A stretch of DNA of 64,000 nucleotides from Paragonimus westermani (lineage: Eukaryota; Platyhelminthes; Trematoda; Plagiorchiida; Troglotrematidae), in the NCBI GenBank assembly GCA_008508345.1, contig QNGE01000270.1, forward strand, positions 42,779-106,778, given 5' to 3'. Position 1 is the first letter of the stretch. Each line of letters begins with the position of its first letter. A program made the translations under genes and the position numbers. Under the pieces are notes generated by a model that had not been told where the DNA came from, ran no database searches, and saw nothing but the letters and a program-made list of their open reading frames with translations. This document shows positions 52,101 to 58,550 of the stretch, piece after piece.

Positions 52101-53827
52101 TCCGTATACCAGCTATCTGAAAATGTTTTTCGCAAAGAAGGCAATTTGTAAAGCACGGTTTATTAGGATGGAAACGGGGCTAAGTGTTTATACTCCAAGT
52201 GATCGATGCTTCCTATTCACACTGTCCCCCTTCCGATGACGCTTGTTATGGTCTGCCATTTAACAGTGGTCGGTCGGCGGAAAACCCCGTTACCAGACAA
52301 GTTTCGGAATACTCCACCCTGAGAACGACAGGTCACACACTGTCATCGACCGGTATCAAATCAATCACACAATGAAGCGTTCGTACACCAATTTTTTATG
52401 ATTGTCTTAGTCCCTCTGCAAGGAACAAATAAGGCCGGCTGTCTGGATGGACCAGCTCGCCCAACTAAATTATGTGCGTGGATGTGTTTGTGTGGTTGTT
52501 GATTTTATTGTTTAGCTCCACAATGTCCATAACTCCACAGATTGAAGCATCTGCATGGTGAGATGCAGCGAAATGTGCTTGAGAGATACAGTGAGCAAAA
52601 ACTGTTACTGACTCCCTTGTTTAAACAGCTTTGTAGTAAGTTGGGCTAACCTCACGGACCAATCACGATGATCCATTCACGCTCCGTAGGCAACAAGATC
52701 TGAAATAAACTGCCAGGAAATCATAAAGTGTTTTGTTGAGCCTCATCGACATTTCTCCAACACCGTCTCCCTCGTGAATATGTGTCGGTTCCGAGTGGTC
52801 ATTTTTGCAATTGATAGTGGAGTAAATCTGTTGGAAAGCTCTAGAACAATACGCACAGACTGAAGTAGCCACATACTAATGGTCTACAAACGAAGTCGGA
52901 AAATTTACTTTTCTCGTTACACTGTTGCATTGTTGCATTGCTACAGGCCGTAATAATTATTTTGACTGCTGGTGAGAAACAGGGGACGGGTTCATTACAT
53001 ATAGTGCAGGTCACTCATGAGTGATCGCAGCTGTTGCATTCTGGTGACTTTCCAGTCAGTCTCAGAATCCCACACTATTTCGTACTAATCGAAATATCGC
53101 TCATCGGGTTAACGATTTCCTCGACTTCAACTTGGAGGAAAGCCCGATTAGTGGGACCATCAGTTGGAGTTAACAGGACAGTTGCTATGTCTCCTCTCGC
53201 GGCGATCGGTCAATCTGAACATTACTCACAAACGAATGTGACTGTGCGTGTACATATGGTGAAATTCTCGGCCAGGTTGTACTTGAAAAGCGTTTTTTAA
53301 AAACGCTGACGTGCTTTCGGGAATTTTGAAGGTGGTTAGCCGGAGAGCTTACAAAAATTATGATGAAACGTGATAAGTGGTTGGCTTAGGCGAATACTAC
53401 CGTGCTTGCTTGTGGTTACGCAGTAAGATTACAAAACACATCAGTAGCTTACTGTCATATGCAACGTAGTCAACAGTCTCCACTAACTAAACCATCCCGG
53501 CCAAAGTGTCGTTAAGCGCACTTATAAATTTGACCGGTATGTCAATCCCCATTGGTTGATGTATTTACCCTACCCCTTCCTGTGCGATGACGTTCACACT
53601 CAGTGTATCCATTTCTAATGTATTTCTCCAGATGGTTCTGGTCATCGTTTTCATCGTGGCTGTCATTATCTACCGACTGTTGATCATGCTGGCGCTCTTC
53701 AAGGTTAAATTGCTTCGGCCAAACGCTGGAATTTACGCAACTATGTCTGCAGCTCTTGTCAACTTGGTACTTATTATGTGTCTCGGAAAAGTCTACGAGA
53801 AGCTGGCCTACAAAATGACCCAATGGG
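6980..53827 (+). CDS. Anoctamin (TMEM16) family gene, internal part, seven exons
   Basis: Anoctamins are ten-helix dimeric membrane proteins that work as Ca2+-activated chloride channels or Ca2+-dependent lipid scramblases. The exons are 6980-7119, 24796-24964, 31058-31226, 32788-32878, 34384-34544, 39076-39296 and 53632-53827. Each is bounded by AG and GT, and all phases agree (0/2, 2/0, 0/1, 1/2, 2/1, 1/0, 0/1), giving about 382 uninterrupted codons. Family hallmarks appear in the right order: an end-of-dimerisation-domain block closing in [24 protein letters not shown] before helix 1, a cysteine-rich first outer loop (MCPMCD), a helix 2 end [16 protein letters not shown], and YEKLAYK after helix 4. 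The cysteine-rich loop and these motifs resemble the ANO1-7 branch more than ANO8/10. The start codon and helices 5-10 were not found, so channel versus scramblase activity cannot be judged. The gene covers at least 46.8 kb. Confidence 0.93.
9252..9638 (+). other. Unrecognised 128-codon open frame inside an intron
   Basis: It is the longest non-repeat open frame in the first intron. The start [12 protein letters not shown] is hydrophobic and could mimic a signal peptide; the rest shows no domain or repeat I recognise and no similarity to anoctamins. No promoter, splice pattern or flanking gene supports it, and an open frame of this length can arise by chance at this base composition. It may be a relic of an unidentified repeat. 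Confidence 0.12.
10840..11440 (-). mobile_element. Penelope-like element, 5'-truncated: GIY-YIG endonuclease plus hammerhead 3' end
   Basis: Read on the - strand, one frame stays open from [16 protein letters not shown] (about 11425) to a stop at 10994. It contains [20 protein letters not shown] followed by YIGRTDRC, the Cys-bearing GIY-YIG nuclease core of PLEs that nicks target DNA. Then come KEHLPKWVQ, a TTGHVIDP segment, and the catalytic-side block [19 protein letters not shown]. The endonuclease looks intact, but the reverse transcriptase is missing (5' truncation near 11430). Downstream, at 10870-10912, is a hammerhead motif shared with other copies. The truncation abuts the SINE-like hammerhead repeat at 11465. 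Confidence 0.9.
10870..10912 (-). ncRNA. Hammerhead ribozyme motif in PLE 3' end
   Basis: On the - strand: CUGACGA, a short stem II (GU/AC around CAAU), GAAA, then a 3-bp stem III (A-U-G with C-A-U, loop CUUA) and the cleavage triplet ending AUC. Stem I (UUGUA before the core, UACCAG after) pairs with one C-U mismatch. The small type I layout is that reported for PLE hammerheads. Activity is untested. Confidence 0.75.
11576..11620 (-). ncRNA. Complete hammerhead ribozyme (SM-alpha-like)
   Basis: On the - strand, GCACUA and UAGUGC form a perfect 6-bp stem I. Between them are CUGACGA, stem II (GCUCU-AAUG-AGAGC, 5 bp), GAAA, stem III (AC...GU, closing a UCGA loop), and the cleavage site after GUC. 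All conserved core bases are present. The family cleaves at this C to give a 2',3'-cyclic phosphate end. The tRNA-like boxes about 20-75 bp upstream would supply transcription by polymerase III. Confidence 0.9.
12006..12030 (-). ncRNA. Half hammerhead (truncated in stem II)
   Basis: It has the same 3' half as the intact ribozyme at 11576 (second strand of stem II, GAAA, stem III, cleavage site, 3' strand of stem I), but sequence identity stops at 12030, so CUGANGA and the 5' strand of stem I are missing. It cannot fold as a ribozyme by itself. Confidence 0.8.
14367..14407 (-). ncRNA. Compact hammerhead ribozyme motif
   Basis: On the - strand, UUGUGA and UCGCAA form a 6-bp stem I (one G-U pair) around CUGAUGA, a very short stem II (GAGUAAAC), GAAA, and a 3-bp stem III (AUG/CAU, loop UUAA), with the cleavage site after AUA. 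All invariant core bases are present. It lies 3' of the PLE reverse transcriptase at 15.5-16.4 kb on the same strand, beyond the gap, so it may be that element's terminal ribozyme. The flanking sequence is not shared with the other PLE ends, so a different element is possible. Confidence 0.78.
14623..15521. other. Assembly gap (899 N)
   Basis: Unknown sequence. The PLE reverse transcriptase runs into its right edge, so the gap probably hides the catalytic part of that element. Open frames spanning the Ns are meaningless. Confidence 1.
15522..16440 (-). mobile_element. Penelope-like element: N-terminal region and reverse transcriptase start
   Basis: One - strand frame runs from about 16440 to the gap. 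It includes [15 protein letters not shown] and LEDHWKF, the PLE block just before the fingers, then [33 protein letters not shown] and LKGSFEL. These match the PLE pattern G-L-P-K-x-H-K, L-R-P-I, and A-R-W-L. A single in-frame stop (15741-15743) lies between the two parts, 8 codons before MRGAPKI, so the copy is close to intact on this side. The active-site Y-V-D-D and the endonuclease would lie in the gap. PLEs encode one protein with a reverse transcriptase and usually a GIY-YIG nuclease, and insert by target-primed copying. Confidence 0.9.
18690..19640 (-). mobile_element. Penelope-like element, decayed reverse transcriptase
   Basis: On the - strand, about 19600-19370 reads [20 protein letters not shown], the PLE D-K-G-x-x-x-V-x-x-x-x-x-Y block. 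The frame at 19343-18870 then gives [39 protein letters not shown] (D-V-x-S-L-F-x-N-I-P-L) and more. A frame change leads to [14 protein letters not shown], matching G-S-x-L-G-P-L-L-A-D-I-F, and [13 protein letters not shown] where the catalytic box Y-V-D-D should be. The two catalytic aspartates are thus broken, with several stops and frameshifts. No endonuclease follows. It is antisense in intron A-B. Confidence 0.85.
20340..21000. mobile_element. Penelope-like element with internal head-to-head inversion
   Basis: Left part, 20340-20645 on the - strand: [18 protein letters not shown], then [15 protein letters not shown] and LCTQKF, a GIY-YIG endonuclease C-terminal region with one stop (after RVPRN). 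Right part, 20650-21000 on the + strand: [39 protein letters not shown] and [16 protein letters not shown], the PLE thumb and linker that normally precede the nuclease. The two starts face each other at about 20.65 kb, and only the Y-I-G core between them is missing. Read on the - strand this is an inverted 5' fragment followed by a sense 3' fragment. Confidence 0.8.
23240..23480. other. Unexplained GC-richer block
   Basis: This stretch is richer in C and G than its surroundings and contains GCCGGCCAATGCTGG-like inverted words. No open frame, tRNA box or known element motif was recognised. It may be a SINE or an element fragment of unknown type. Confidence 0.25.
24796..24964 (+). CDS. Anoctamin exon B (dimerisation domain C-terminal part)
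   Basis: The acceptor is ctcttcatag and the donor is gttagt after GAA. The translation [20 protein letters not shown], followed by YEIL, then [19 protein letters not shown], follows the anoctamin order: R-F, aspartate, F-N/S-x-A/S-T-x-R, an IL helix, the block G-I/L-x-x-L-L-x-x-x-x-Y-x-A-A-F/Y-x-L-H, and closing H-E. In the family this helical segment lies in the cytosol just before helix 1. The exon supplies one base to the split Arg codon and ends in phase 0, joining directly to the glycine that opens exon C (HE|G). Confidence 0.93.
24965..31057 (+). other. Anoctamin intron B-C (6.1 kb)
   Basis: Donor gttagt, acceptor aatttag. It contains an antisense PLE at 28.1-29.1 kb. Nothing else was recognised in 25.0-28.1 or 29.1-31.0 kb. 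Confidence 0.85.
28100..29100 (-). mobile_element. Penelope-like element, decayed reverse transcriptase and linker
   Basis: On the - strand: [15 protein letters not shown], then [20 protein letters not shown] with [11 protein letters not shown] (PLE pattern Y-x-Q-x-D-G-V-A-M-G-S-P-L-G-P-V-L-A), [13 protein letters not shown] where Y-V-D-D-I-L is expected, then [44 protein letters not shown] and [14 protein letters not shown]. Frames change several times. The catalytic box has lost one aspartate (V-V-D-G). No nuclease is recognisable at the 3' side. About 40 extra codons separate LKIAVC from FYLHGTRY compared with what I expect for the family. Confidence 0.8.
31058..31226 (+). CDS. Anoctamin exon C (pre-helix 1 and start of helix 1)
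   Basis: The exon begins GGG CCC TAC after the acceptor aatttag and ends ...TTT GCT TGG CTA G before gtaagt. Without this acceptor the frame would run into the TAG at 31055-31057, which fixes the start. The translation opens [12 protein letters not shown] and contains [20 protein letters not shown] and [12 protein letters not shown]. This is the most conserved stretch of the family: W-A-R/S-W-G-x-W-Y-K/R-x-Q-P-L-D, then R-x-Y-F/Y-G-E-K-I-G-x-Y-F-A-W-L-G. It covers the amphipathic lead-in to helix 1 and that helix's first turns. Confidence 0.97.
31227..32787 (+). other. Anoctamin intron C-D (1.6 kb)
   Basis: Donor gtaagt, acceptor ccccaag. A decayed antisense PLE 3' end at 31920-32330 occupies about a quarter of it. 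Nothing else was recognised. Confidence 0.85.
31920..32330 (-). mobile_element. Penelope-like element 3' end, strongly decayed
   Basis: The nucleotide sequence follows the 3' ends at 11 kb and 57 kb in order: ccgttctccgcta / gtgttt / accagtggtcaggacg / ggatttcggatgcacaaactgg / cagcaaact / acagtaacatgga. Frames are broken: fragments such as LTTGHV survive, as does [13 protein letters not shown], where relatives read through the ribozyme region. The ribozyme site (about 31940-31975) reads CTGATAAGTCACTACCACG, with the invariant GAAA lost. It lies antisense to the anoctamin gene between the two exons that build helix 1. Confidence 0.75.
32788..32878 (+). CDS. Anoctamin exon D (transmembrane helix 1)
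   Basis: The exon lies between acceptor ttccccaag and donor gtaagt. It is entered in phase 1, so the glycine codon is G|GT. It encodes the hydrophobic run [20 protein letters not shown] followed by [10 protein letters not shown]. The P-A-A-I/F-V/I-G and V-F-x-Y-G pattern, then a polar turn into the outer loop, is the expected helix 1 end. At 91 bases it is the shortest exon seen. It ends in phase 2, with TC completed by T in exon E. Confidence 0.95.
32879..34383 (+). other. Anoctamin intron D-E (1.5 kb)
   Basis: Donor gtaagt, acceptor ttcacag. No element or open frame of note was recognised. Confidence 0.85.
34384..34544 (+). CDS. Anoctamin exon E (cysteine-rich outer loop and helix 2)
   Basis: The acceptor is tttttcacag and the donor is gtgagt. 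The exon encodes five loop cysteines ([15 protein letters not shown], then [11 protein letters not shown]), which match the conserved disulphide-bonded first extracellular loop of anoctamins. It then encodes [20 protein letters not shown], the entry into and core of helix 2 (family pattern L-F-D-N-x-x-T-V-F-F-A-I/V-F-M-A-x-W). The last base starts a glycine codon completed in exon F; many relatives have alanine here. The loop cysteines favour an ANO1-7-like rather than ANO8/10-like protein. Confidence 0.96.
34970..35150 (+). mobile_element. Penelope-like reverse transcriptase relic with active-site box
   Basis: The + strand reads GSSFGP (PLE G-S-P-L-G-P), then in another frame FVNNTKTKV, a stop, and [19 protein letters not shown], matching the PLE active site F-Y-x-R-Y-V-D-D-I/T-x-I-F with Y changed to C. 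The hit is short and frameshifted, so the evidence is the spacing and order of two motifs. It is one of few pieces in the same orientation as the host gene. Confidence 0.5.
35900..36680 (-). mobile_element. RTE/SR2-like reverse transcriptase, decayed
   Basis: On the - strand: [20 protein letters not shown] (non-[11 protein letters not shown] ... N-Y-R-G), [19 protein letters not shown] (G-F-R-x-G-R-S-C-x-D-Q-I-F-T-L), [18 protein letters not shown] (D-L-x-x-A-F-D-S-V), [17 protein letters not shown], then [11 protein letters not shown] in place of G-V-R-Q-G-C-P-L-S-P-F. The catalytic Y-A-D-D region reads [13 protein letters not shown], so it is inactive. Two frame changes occur. The family resembles the 3' end at the left edge of the window. 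Confidence 0.87.
39076..39296 (+). CDS. Anoctamin exon F (helix 2 end, cytosolic loop, start of helix 3)
   Basis: The acceptor is ccgtacag. The translation starts [20 protein letters not shown] and continues [27 protein letters not shown], then [17 protein letters not shown]. These match the family's F-L-E-F/Y-W-K-R, aromatic W-D, acidic stretch followed by R-P-Q-F/Y, N-P-I-S/T-G-x-x-E-P, and the first half of helix 3. The donor used is GTGGGG after ATG at 39294-39296, a weaker site than the others. It is chosen because it keeps phase with exon G and the hydrophobic helix runs on across the junction. Without it the frame meets a TGA after 39323. Confidence 0.94.
41300..42095 (-). mobile_element. 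Penelope-like element: thumb, linker and GIY-YIG endonuclease relic
   Basis: One - strand frame from about 42095: [52 protein letters not shown], then across a stop into [25 protein letters not shown], where relatives read [19 protein letters not shown]. Both stops replace Gln and Cys by single base changes, and Y-I-G has become [16 protein letters not shown] follows. The reverse transcriptase 5' part is absent. The sequence differs from the 11/57 kb family, so it is a separate PLE lineage. Confidence 0.85.
43877..43922 (-). ncRNA. PLE hammerhead motif, diverged in stem II
   Basis: On the - strand, UUGGUA and UACCGG pair over 6 bp (stem I, two G-U pairs) around CUGAUGAG, a changed stem II region (UAGCGUAAG), GAA, and stem III AUG/CAU, with cleavage after AUA. 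Stem II no longer pairs well, so activity is doubtful. Confidence 0.6.
44248..44290 (+). ncRNA. Decayed PLE hammerhead on the + arm
   Basis: AATTTGGTAATGACGATTCG followed by ATACGAAATGCTTG aligns with the PLE hammerheads, but the C of the CUGANGA box is A, and the CAU strand of stem III is lost. Confidence 0.55.
52555..52870 (-). mobile_element. Possible Penelope-like fragment
   Basis: GAGATGCAGCGAAATGTGCT and the following bases closely match 28985-29060 in the PLE at 28-29 kb; the - strand gives [10 protein letters not shown] against [10 protein letters not shown] there. Past this 20-residue stretch no reverse transcriptase motif could be followed on either side, so the extent is a guess. 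Confidence 0.35.
53632..53827 (+). CDS. Anoctamin exon G (helices 3-4)
   Basis: The acceptor is tatttctccag and the donor is gtaggt. The hydrophobic run [20 protein letters not shown] completes helix 3 (family pattern I-V-I-Y-R-L/V). A short polar stretch, [14 protein letters not shown], is followed by helix 4, [20 protein letters not shown], and then LAYKMTQWG. The ...N-x-x-I-I/L-M-x-L-x-x-x-Y-E-K-x-A motif is diagnostic for the end of helix 4. The next expected exon, with the R-T-x-x-E-W-like segment, was not found between here and the end of the window. Confidence 0.95.
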
Positions 53828-56800
53828 GTAGGTCTAAGCGGTTTTGCATGACTCGCCTCAGGCTTAAAGATGTGTTTACGGTGTTTGCCGACCAGTCAGC
53901 TTTTTGTGCAAAATAAAACAATCTAGCCATAGGTGATTTGCTGTCTCCGAATGCTACTCTGAAACGTGGTGTACAACTAAATATTTACGTGTTGCACGCT
54001 GATTTCGTAAAAACTATCGGGACTGTAAGAGCTGAATTCAGTTAATCCCATTTACTCACTTCTAGGTTCGTTTTGGTGTTTTTTTTATATAGGTTTTGGT
54101 CATAGTCGTTTCAATTTGAAAATAAAAATCACGTGATTAGGTGCTCCATTTCTACACGAATGTGCCCTTGTCTTGGCTTTGCAGATTGTGCGGTTCACAT
54201 TACGGGATTGAACTATAGGATCGATACATAAAATATAGCTTTTTGGAACCATCATTAAGTAGAAAGCTTTCTCGCAGACATAACTAAACTTTTGCAGGCT
54301 CTCTAGAATAAACGGTTGCGACAGAAAGAGGTCGTTTTAAGAGTTAGAAAAGAGAGGTACGGATACAGATACAACTGGTGTGTGTCGAAAAAGTTACCGA
54401 CTAAGTGACTACCAATAGATAACTCAAAGTACAACTGAAGAATCGTGGGATGAAGTAAGCTAACACCAGAATGACTTGAAAATTTGTCTCTTTCAAATAG
54501 GTTACTTGCCAGCTTGACCACCTTTTACCTCATTTTTTCGAACGGAATTACCTCAGACCAGTGTCCATCACATATCGTTCTCGCAAGGTCTGTCTACCAG
54601 AAAAATCAGTCATGCAAATGACCCATGTAGAGGACAAGCTGTACAAAAAAGAATCATCCACACAGACTACAGCATATGTAAATTTTAGTTCCGATTAATA
54701 TCCTGAGTTTGGATAAATATATGAACTGCACTAAAATCTGTGTATAAAATTACATAACACATGTTTGCGACGTAGAGCTATACTCACCAATCGGTCGCAA
54801 TTGTTCGCATGTAAGCAACTATGGATAAACTAATACGTAAGTCGGTAGCTATCTTACGAGTTGCAGTTTATTATGAGTGTTCAATATGCACACCAGTGTG
54901 GAACACATTACATCACTACTCACACGAATACGGTATAGAACTGTTACAAACTCACTAGTTACACTGGTGGACTGAACTCACTGGAAACTGCACCTCAAAG
55001 TCCCGCACATAAACGGTTACAATATTAACCCAACACAAACGTTGCAAACATCTCCAAAACCCATCCACTCGAGTCGTCGTAAAGTATTGCCAACCCGAAC
55101 ACATCAGATTGTGTGCCCTAACCGTCCCTGTAACTCACATAAGCATTCGAGACACTGATATCCAACATGTCCTTCATAACCACCATCGATTGTTATAGCG
55201 AGACACAAGTTGTATTATACTGCTCGCACAGGATTTCAACATCGTCAAGACCACACCGATTCCTATGGGAAAATGAAATCAATTGTGAGTTCCCTTTTTG
55301 GGTCGTTTTAACGTAGTGGCTTTGGCTCAGAGTGGACACGATAATCCTCCAATAACAAGGCAAAATAAACGGGCATCTAATGAGTGTCAACAGAAGAGAC
55401 TATCTGGTCGTTCCATTGGTCCTCCTTCCCCCTCTTTTCTTGAGGTACGCCTTAAAACTGTTTATCTTATCCACTAAAAGATCAGTTTTCCCGCATCCGT
55501 TTCAGCATTTTCTGCACAACCGATCTGTTTAGACCTGGACAGTCAGTAAAAGGTGGGGCGCAATTTGTTTACCACAAAGTTGATCCTTCCATTTGCACTC
55601 TCATTAAATCGCCAGATTAGGGGTTGATGTGAACGTGGTGGCCGTAAGAAACCCATATTTTCACACGAGGCTGGTGATCGCTAAAATTTTAATCCCTTTT
55701 CCGCCCAATGGCTTGAGTCAAGTAGGCCCACTTTGGTCAAACATTCTAGCTATCATTTCAGCACTGGAAGCGGACAACGAGCGACTGGAGGAAGACTGTG
55801 TCCCCAGAGGTCAAATCGTGCGATTCTCTCAGGTGCCCGTGATGATCACATGCTCCTTCAGGACGGGTCGAATTTAAGGCTGCCATACTGCCCGTCCACG
55901 CATACCTTGTCCAACGGGATAATACCTAGTCGATTCTCATTTTCAGAAACCAAACGACTAAAACCCAGCAAGCAGTGTGTTGAGCCCTGTGTACTGATGT
56001 CGACTCTAGACCGTACAGAGAAACACATCAAGCTGGCTAGGCACGGTGCAAGTTGTAATTTTAGCCCCGGAACGGATATTGTAAAATGAGTAGCTTGGGT
56101 GAAACATAAGTAGTAAAAGACAAACCAATCAAAAATATGTAGCTGAATGCCACCAAAAAAATATTGTTTTTCACAGTCACTATAAGTTTCTTTCAATGAC
56201 TTACGCCAAGACAGGAAGCTGAAGGCTCCGAGAACACGCTAGATGAAACTAGACGTACTAACCGTCCGGGCTTTCTGGGGAAATTAATAGATACAATGTG
56301 TAGTACTGTACGAACTGACTGACCGTTCTTCGTCAAAGTTAAAAGCAGGATCATCCTCATTTGATCAGGAAAACCCAACAAAAAGACAATTGCGTTAGCA
56401 TAAAAAGTGAAATTAGTTGAGATTGTCATGTGAACATGAAGAACGATGGAATAACGTGATGGCAGAATAGAAATTCAATCCGAGCCTCAGTGCGGAGTGA
56501 GCAACAGATGTGGTAGTGGTGACGAAAGGTCCAAGACCGCTTTGTGTAACCTGATCATTTCTGGTGAAGACTTGGCTTTGTGTTCGGATTGCGTGCATTG
56601 GACTTGCTGATTTAGTTACACGCTGACCAGAAGTCAAGTCAAGCCGCTAGTAAGAGGCGGCTTCGACAGGTTACCCTTAGGGTTGGAATTTAACCCGAAT
56701 CAGAATAAGTTCTTACATATTAGGATCAAATCATCTCTGATCCGTTATTAGTGCACGGGGCACTGTGTTGGTTTGAATAGCCATTCTGCACATGGCAGTA

Positions 56801-57011
56801 AGCTTCTTAAAGCCACGTATTCTGTTGTCGTTAGTTGTACGTTATCAAGAAGATAGACGTGTTTCATGAGATAGAGCTACAATATTCACATCGAGATAAG
56901 GACGGAACAATGACGTTAGCAGTATTTCAAGAATCCCAGAACGAAACGTTATAAACATCGCTGTAAACAGCCAAAATGACTAATTGACCTGTTTGACCAC
57001 TTTGGAGCGGT

Positions 57012-58550
57012 TCAAACACATGTCAACACTTTGAACAAACCAGTTAAAACACGAAAACTGGCAGATGCGAGCTTTTCGTACTGACTCATCAGTACCAAAA
57101 TTACAGTAACATGGATGAGATTCTTTATAACAAACGAACTGAGTGGTGGATAACCAATAAGTGGGTGAGGATAAGTCATTAAGTCCAAGGAAGGGTCAGG
57201 TTCACTAACAGTTGCTTCTGACACACACAGAGCTGGTTTGAGTCGATTAATTGCAACGGCTTCAGTAAACCGTAAGAATCTCGGGTTAGAATGGCGCAAC
57301 AAGATTCTGGATATACAAAATGGATCACTGGCATGACCGGTGGTCAAGACCTGTCTACAGACTGAGGAAACTGGATGTTTACGCATTTCAGAAACATTGC
57401 CATTCTCCGGTAACACGGACTTCTGTACCCATTTTGATAGATGTTCCTTCATTCTGGAGCTCAAACATCTCTCGGTTCCGCCTATGTAACTTTCTCCGCA
57501 GTTACATACAAACTGGTAAACACAATGTGAAGTGGCACCGATAGGCTGATCTCCCTTGATTAAAGGAACTGGTGGCTTCTAAGTCCGAGCGATTAAACGG
57601 AGTTCAGCTGCATTAAATGGTCGTTTAATTGAATTTCTTAATCGCTGTGCTGTTTGCTGCATGACATAATCATCCCTAAAAAGTAGCTTTATGTAGACTC
57701 TCTTTTCTTCTACAGTCACCACCTTTTCGGATGGTAATTTTTGCCAACTGTGGCTATCTATGAACCTTCTGAAGTAACCATTTGATTGTAGGACAGACGT
57801 AACCAGACAAAGTTCCTCCGCGAGGCTGTCGGGCGTACAGATTTGCCTTGCTCGTGTGAACAGAGTATTCACTAGTGCTCGCTTGTATTGGATCGGTGTG
57901 AATCGGCTGAAGTTTAGGTATTGACCTAACCATGTGGGTTTCCTATAAACGGTTTTTCTAACCTAGCCATATTCCCGACGACTTATTTGGATATCTAGCA
58001 ATGGCAGGCAGTTGCCGACCTCAAATTCACAAGTGACCTTTAGATTGGGATGGCAACTATTTAGACGTTGCACCAGGTTATCTATCATCTGTTTAGATCG
58101 ACTGGAAATTAAGGTGTCATCGACGTAACGCTTGTGATACGACAAGTTTTCTATCTCCGTAGCTAGCTGTTGCTCAATTTTTAGTATGAAAAAATTTGCT
58201 AAGTTGGGGCCTAGTAGATTTCTCATGACTACTGCGTCTATTTGACGGTAGGACTGCTCGAGAAGACGATAACTGACATTCTCAGTACAGAGCAGCAAAG
58301 TTTCCTTCAATATGTCGGTGTGAAGTGGTAACGAAGTGTGACTCATTTCAACGAGCTCACAAATGTAGTCAATCGTTTCATGCAGCGGGACATTTGTGAA
58401 CAGTGACTGAACATCTATAGAGCACATCTGTTCGTTAGCAAGATTGATTCTGTCCAGGTCACTGATCAATTCAAAAGAATCTTTAATTGAGTGTGTCTGA
58501 AATGTCTGTTTTACTGGGGTTAGAATAGTGACCAGCTAGCGTGTTAATTT
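57012..58550 (-). mobile_element. Penelope-like element, longest copy: reverse transcriptase, endonuclease, hammerhead
   Basis: A single - strand frame runs from about 58550 to 57012. It opens in the LVTILTPV segment (W to stop just before), then IKDSFELISDLDRINL, SIDVQSLFTNVPLHETIDYI (D-V-x-S-L-F-T-N-V-P), LLGPNLANFFILKIE, and the intact active site KRYVDDTLI, then [57 protein letters not shown] followed by YIGGTERC, KEHLSKWVQ and [16 protein letters not shown]. Only stops at 57963-57965 and 57579-57581, plus the truncation, break it. It is 5'-truncated at the fingers. The frame does not stop after the nuclease but runs on through the hammerhead to 57012. Confidence 0.93.
57056..57100 (-). 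ncRNA. PLE hammerhead ribozyme motif overlapping the open frame
   Basis: On the - strand, UUGGUA and UGCCAG form a 6-bp stem I (two G-U pairs) around CUGAUGA, a short stem II (GU/AC, loop CAGU), GAAA, stem III (A-x-G / C-A-U with one A-A mismatch, loop CUCG), and a cleavage site after AUC. The core is complete. It sits about 250 bp downstream of the nuclease YIG motif-containing region, as in the 11 kb copy. Confidence 0.78.

Larger units (their letters stand above)
39297..53631 (+). other. Anoctamin intron F-G (14.3 kb)
   Basis: Donor gtgggg, acceptor tctccag. PLE relics lie at 41.3-42.1, 43.8-44.3 and perhaps 52.55-52.62 kb. I recognise nothing in 39.3-41.3, 42.1-43.8, 44.3-52.5 or 52.9-53.6 kb; open frames of 80-119 codons such as 46458-46817 show no known motif. 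Confidence 0.8.
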
